Assembly (NCBI RefSeq): GCF_019175285.1
Contig: NC_056527.1
Span: 123,752,112 to 123,816,111, forward strand
Source: Sceloporus undulatus
Lineage: Eukaryota > Chordata > Lepidosauria > Squamata > Phrynosomatidae
Direction of reading: 5' to 3'
Length of the DNA stretch: 64,000 nt
Shown here piece after piece: positions 36,026 to 64,000 of the stretch. Made by a program: the position numbers and the translations under genes. Within the stretch, counting starts at the first letter, position 1. The number at the start of each line of letters is the position of its first letter. The notes beneath the pieces were generated by a model, which had not been told where the DNA came from, did no database searches, and saw nothing but the letters and a program-made list of their open reading frames with translations.

Positions 36026-36167
36026 CAGTGGTCGAACTGTGCCTTTAAGGGATTTTGGACTTCAGCTCCCAGAATCCCAGACGGTTGTCCAACAGGGCTG
36101 AGGCTTCTGGGAGCTGAAGTCCAAAATCTCTTAAAGGGCACAGTTTGGAGACCACTGATCTAAAGTA
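36026..36167. mobile_element. hAT-type hairpin MITE
   Basis: AGTGGTCGAACTGTGCCTTT mirrors GGCACAGTTTGGAGACCACT, and TTGGACTTCAGCTCCCAGAA mirrors TCTGGGAGCTGAAGTCCAAA. Almost the whole 140 bases fold into one hairpin. Confidence 0.8.
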
Positions 36168-36545
36168 ACATAAATAGGTTTACTTACATATCTTGTGCAT
36201 AACTCATACACAGGCACAGCTTTATGATACAGATGAAATAAACATAAGTTCCACATGGCCCTAAGTAGAATCTATCCTTTCCCGTCTCAAGCTATATTGC
36301 ATTTCTTAATGCAGGCATATTGTTGCAGCCCAGTACTGAAAGTCTGTGTTTCTCCTATCTTTCTTTGCCATCCTTCCAACGCTTACGCTGCTACCAAATT
36401 TCCAGCTTGACAGAGGACAAGGAGGGAAGGGGTGCTGGAGAGGCACCAAAAGACTTCGCATAAAGGATCTTCATTGCCCAAGGCTTTGTTAGCTGAGGTA
36501 TGATAATTTCAAGCTGATATGCCTGCCCCAGGTAGTCACCATTGT

Positions 36546-36750
36546 ATAGTTGGCCCTCCACATTTGTGGATTTGACTTTTGTGGATTTGATTATTTGTGG
36601 TTTGGAATAATATGCTCTCTCTAGGAATCTCTAGGTCCTCCAGCGCAACTCTGCCAGAAGTTGACCATAGAGTTGTGCTGGAGAGCATACAGAAAACACC
36701 TCTCAAGGCTTTTGTAGGTCCTCCAGCCTTGGGGATCATGTGTGGAAAAA
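36546..36750. mobile_element. Mariner/Tigger-type MITE, partial
   Basis: GTTGGCCCTCCACATTTGTG, then CTCTCTAGGAATCTCTAGG and TGCTGGAGAGCAT, related to the copy at 16685. The right end is unclear. It lies within about 70 bases of the PIWIL2 start-codon exon. Confidence 0.55.
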
Positions 36751-36817
36751 GCTTATAAATTAAGTGAACTTATTTGTACATGGCTGTGAAAATGACTGCT
36801 TCCCTTCAATCAGTGCC

Positions 36818-59830
<23,013 letters not shown>

Positions 59831-62200
59831 CTTTGGTAGCCAACATGACTTCAAGGCAGCGGTGAATGCAGTCTCCCTAGGCAGAGATAGGCTGTGTTCC
59901 CCCCTGCAAATCCCATTGTAGAAATATAAACATCCCTGTATGTACACCCACATAATGCTTTGTGTTGATTTTGTTCTGCAGTAATAAGGTAAAAAGGTAC
60001 ATTGGCAGAGAAAAAGCCATTAGTAGTAGTGAGCACTGGGCACTGGTATGACCAACAATGTTAGTTTCATTTACTTTCTTCGCTGCTGGCTGAGCATTTT
60101 GTTTATGGAGGTTTAAAGTTGGTGAATTCATTTAGGGTGAAGAGAAAATGGTGTTCCATTTTCCAAAGGGTCTGCAGCCTGCCCTGCAAATCAACTGCAA
60201 CAGCAAACTGGCATGACCACACTTGGAATACTGTGTATAACTCCTCTGGCAGTATTTCAAAAACAATGGTGGAGAATGTGCCCAAAATAAGCCACTTCCC
60301 TATGACAAAAAGGTTACAAAGTTTAAAACAATTAGATTTAAATAATTAATTGTAAAACTTTCCATGCAGGCCTGTCAGATGTTGTTACATGCTCCCAGCT
60401 CCCCCAAACTGAGAGGGTCCTGGAGCAATGTTGTTCCAGTTTCTTTTGGATGAGATCACGCTGGAGACTTTGTAATATCAGTTTTATTTACTAATACACA
60501 TGTTCAGCATAATAGAGGTGGACAAGAAGCATTCTCCAAAGAAGCATTTCCATGTCTATCCCATATCACATCTGCAGAAGCCCGTATCCCCAATGAGCCT
60601 TAGTCCAACACAGAACTTTTTGCCATTTCTTCCCAAAAGTCAGAAGTAAACCATCACCTTTACATTACATCTATATCTATCCCCCCTCCATCAGTTGGGA
60701 GTGTCATTTTCTTCAAATTCTTCTAGCTATATACTGCTAAAATGCTGCAAAGATTTACATCACCTGTTTCCTATATTTTGATAAACCAAGTCAAAGTCCA
60801 GACAAATTTATGGCAGGATTGGGAAATAAAACTGGATAACATACTATCAGTAGCACATTAGGAGGTACATGTTGGCAGGCAGGGTAAATTATTTACCAAT
60901 CTGTTAAAGTTAACTCTTGGTGTGTTCTAGATATCAGTTATCAAAGCAACGGGAGACCTAAATCCTTGGTCAGGTTAGGCTATAATGCGGACTTAATTTC
61001 TTACTTTGGAAAGCAGAGCACTCCTTTTTGCCAGTGCAAAAAACCTGCTGCTTTTCAGGCAACACTTAAACCACTGCACAAAATTCACCAGATGGACTTT
61101 TACAGTAATATATAGTTTCTATTCTGGGCAGCAGTCCTTCTGTAGTAAAATATTTTAAGTGATGCACCATATAAAACAAAAATAGATGAATCTGTCTGTG
61201 CCCCTCAAACACTCATACCTCCCAACACTCAGCTAGTCTCAAAGATACTACAAGATCGGTTTGGTCCTTTAAGAGATGAAACCCTCCCACCACTTAAAAA
61301 TAAATTCCAGCTTTACAAGTAGTTTGGTAGTATGCAGCTCTCAGGGCTGTGCTTGACATTTCTTTCTGAAATCTTTTCCAAATCACTTTAACCTCATTCA
61401 CATCCTTGTGATTTTCTGTAGGATCATTGGGATAGTACAAGGGTGATAGTGAGGGAAAAGTGGGGCAATGAGGAGGAAAGAGGGCGGCGGAGGGGGCCCT
61501 TCAGTCAAAGTATTGGTGTGCAAGAAAGACAGGGGGAACCAGGAGCCTTTAGGACCATGGTGGGGATGGGGGTTGCATGAATCATCTTTTCAGGATCCTC
61601 AAAAAAACCACCCCACAGCCTTGCTGATCATTTTGTGTGGTTCTATCTCCCACCCTTTGCCTCCTGCCCACGTGAGCTCACTCCCTCACCGGTGTCTTTC
61701 ACTAGTAGTGGCAATTGGGAAACCCCTGTGAGGCTTGGGCACGGGGCACTGCTTATATGGCTCAGAGGAGCACCATTTTGGGGCAGACTGGAGCAAAAAG
61801 TTAGAGCACACGTCGGCAGGGGAGAAGTGGTAGCAAAAAGGAGCTTTCAAATTTGGGATCCTGCTTAAACTTTGTGAGCTTTGCTGGGATTTGGCTGACA
61901 GGTTGCAGTTGCAATGCTGCTCCTGCTTTCTTTCATCAGACAGGCTGAGAGAAGAGGTAGCGGAAGAAATGGTTTTTTGGTGGGAGAGTGGACACTTGAA
62001 GCTGTGTGGGGAAGACATGTCCCTTGCTCTCAGCATTCTAAAGAGTAGTGTTTCTGGGGAAGGAGTATCTGTGCTCCGTTATTGGAAAGAGTCCTTAGTC
62101 TCAGAGTGGCTCCTATAGTTAAAATCTCTCCCTTTCCCAGTCCACACCAGTCTCCATTCCAGAGCATGTGGCCTCTGTAAACCATCTACATACACACTAG
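59831..62200. other. PIWIL2 3' UTR and downstream flank
   Basis: Non-coding sequence after the TAA stop. No clear AATAAA occurs in the first few hundred bases, so the transcript end is not placed. The GC-richer stretch at 61460-62050 has open frames but no family resemblance that I can see. Confidence 0.4.
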
Positions 62201-62271
62201 CTGAAACTTTCTCTGCCCTGATGAAGGATTAAGAGTCCCTCCTTTTGGGGTGAAGCTTCTCCCTTACACCT

Positions 62272-62413
62272 GGTCAGCTTGGGAGCAGCAACTGAGCTGC
62301 TGTCTGAGCAGCAACCAAGAGGCCTCTTGTCTTCATTGGCCTTTGCTGCAAGGCTGGCATGGGTGAGAGAGAGGCTTCTCGGTTGCTGCTTGGTTGCTTC
62401 TCCCAAGCTGACC
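62272..62413. repeat. Inverted repeat, hairpin of about 140 bases
   Basis: GGTCAGCTTGGGAGCAGCAA at 62272 mirrors TTGCTTCTCCCAAGCTGACC ending at 62413; inner parts such as GCAGCAACCAAGAGGCCTC and GAGGCTTCTCGGTTGCTGC also pair. Probably a short MITE of unknown family. Confidence 0.65.
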
Positions 62414-62644
62414 GGGTTCAAAGGGAGCAGTGACTGAGACTGGTTGTTTTACATTTGTAGTTGAACATTAGCCCTAATACCAAAAAATATGCTCAGAGGA
62501 GGGGCGCTATGGTTGTCGCCCAAGAGGAAAGGGGGCAATAGCCGGAAAAAGTTTGGGGACTGTTGCGCTAGACATTTTTAGCACCACAGTGCCACCTGCT
62601 GTAACAAGTGAATTCACCAGTTGCTGAAAATGCCAGCTAGCCAA

Positions 62645-62682
62645 TGTAGATATTTTTATATATATATATATATATATATTTA
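62645..62682. repeat. (TA)n microsatellite
   Basis: Short run of alternating T and A in the downstream flank. Confidence 0.8.
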
Positions 62683-62689
62683 AGTATTT

Positions 62690-63689
62690 AGGATGGTTCA
62701 GGTCCTTACTGTAGATTGCTGCAGTTATGCTGGTCTTACCAGAAGGAATGTCGACCTTCACTGTCTTTTACAACACAAATACAATGAGAACTGTTACTTG
62801 GGGCAGATAACCATACAGTAAACACATGGGCTCTGTGTGGTCAGAACCTACTCTATTCTGATATTTTAATAGGGATTAACAACTGGATTTAAACTATATA
62901 AACCTTTAAACAATCCTAATTAAGTGTGAGAATGTTAGAGATTTGGCTTGGTGACAGGTAGCTTCTAATCAAATTAAAATGTAAAATATTACTGTTAATC
63001 TGAAGAGAGACAGCAACTAAACATACTGCTGCCTGGGAATGTTCAGGTTTCACAAAAACCAACAAATTGCCAGCAATTAGATATTATGGTAAAGCAGTGT
63101 TACTGTTTGCTGTTCATTGCAGAATGTGAAATGTCTCCTGTACTTGTTTCTAAATAAATGTATTTAGGACTAAGCTCTTGCAGAGTCCTCATTTGTGATG
63201 GTGATGGTGGTGGTTGTCAAAGGCTGGCACATGCCCTCTACCAGCAGTTGGCAGAGGGAAATCCTTATCCCTTTTTGTCAGGCTCAGTTTCATTACAGGT
63301 TTAATGCCTGTAAGAGTTCATTAAAATAATAAACTGAAAGAATCACAATAAGCGTCTTTAGTTTTACCTTAACAACACCTAAATGTTTTCCTGATGCAAA
63401 AGGTAGAGGCTTACTGAGAAATTCTGAGCTTTCCCAACAAAAGAGCTTTTAGCCTCACAAAGGATTGGAGACAAACTGGATCTCAAAGACAGTAGCTTTT
63501 TGTCTTGCTAATGGAATGGAATGTTTATTTCCTGGACCTTAAGAACCCCCCAGTCCCCACATGGCCAGAAGGAAAAGGGGCCTATTTGCATCAATGCCCT
63601 TCCATGCCCTTCCATGCCATCTGAACTGAGGACAACCACCACCACACCTTGACCAAATGCAGGTCTGTGAGTAGCATGGTCAATGTTTC
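62690..63689. other. Right flank, nothing recognised
   Basis: No coding sequence recognised. An AATAAA at about 63154 could be a poly(A) site, possibly a distal one for PIWIL2, but there is no supporting evidence. Confidence 0.35.
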
Positions 63690-63810
63690 TTTTTTCTTTC
63701 TCCTGTATGGTTTTTAACACCTTGCCTGATGATGAAGCCAGTGGAGCTTCGAAAGCTTGTAAGGTGTATAATGTGCATTTTGGTTGGTCCAATAAAGATA
63801 TCTGTTATGT
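63690..63810 (+). mobile_element. Possible Penelope-like element 3' end
   Basis: TTTCTCCTGTATGG, GCCTGATGATGAAGCCAGTG, GAGCTTCGAAAGCTTGTAAG, TTTTGGTTGGTCCAATAAAG and ATATC. This is the same order of signals as at 40395 and is typical of reptilian Penelope-like 3' ends. Confidence 0.4.
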
Positions 63811-64000
63811 AGATTTTGGATGATAATGCCCTCCAGTACTGTTTGCTCTCCCTGGCTACGCCTATCCAGAGCCCTGGGTAGAAGTCTTTCCTATTGCCTC
63901 CTTTTTGGCCTTATCAGAATGGCAGCGGCTGAATCTTGGACCTTTTGCAGGGACTTCTGTGCTCAGTCTGCAAGTCCTTTTCCATATGGTCCCTTGCACC

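Noticed and set aside
61468-62118. Possible exons of a downstream gene
   Set aside because: The GC-richer open frames have no splice-bounded conserved protein segments that I can recognise.

Overview
The window is vertebrate nuclear DNA, most likely from a squamate reptile and probably an iguanian lizard. The genes are split by GT-AG introns. The repeats are a reptilian mixture: Bov-B/RTE, L2, CR1 and L1 LINE fragments, many tRNA-derived SINEs, a Sauria-type SINE, a 5S rRNA-derived SINE, mariner/Tigger and hAT-type MITEs, and DIRS retroelements. The species is inferred from repeats and protein similarity only.

Layout: (1) about 780-11600, + strand, POLR3D (RNA polymerase III subunit RPC4) with eight coding exons, behind a GC-rich start region with NRF1-like and YY1-like sites. 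(2) 11800-14000, an L1 remnant, a CR1 tail and a SINE. (3) 14759-15193, - strand, an intronless profilin-like reading frame. (4) 17358-23802, - strand, nine coding exons of an ATAD1/Msp1-family AAA+ ATPase. (5) 24600-27300, a Bov-B end, a long GGA/GAA purine tract, MITEs and a candidate non-coding first exon of the ATAD1-like gene. (6) 27339-27854, a promoter built from a three-fold tandem repeat, each unit with one GC box and two CCAAT boxes, then a non-coding exon. (7) 36814-59830, + strand, PIWIL2 with 22 coding exons. (8) 59831-64000, downstream flank with no recognisable coding sequence.

POLR3D and PIWIL2 are neighbours on human chromosome 8p21, so the frame of the locus is conserved synteny. 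The profilin-like and ATAD1-like genes lying between them are the unexpected content. I know of no counterparts at that position in human.

PIWIL2 encodes a germline Argonaute protein that silences transposons through piRNAs, and its introns are loaded with transposons. The largest is a near full-length DIRS element (28995-34377) with terminal inverted repeats and an internal complementary region, sitting inside an older MITE. At least three further DIRS relics lie in other PIWIL2 introns. The PIWIL2 coding frame is clean at every junction except around one exon (43590-43709), where exon phase does not match at either side.

No tRNA gene, rRNA gene, CRISPR array or prokaryotic feature was seen. 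I did not find a wholly new biological system. The most notable items are the two extra genes, the triplicated promoter module, the PIWIL2 phase anomaly and the nested DIRS architecture.
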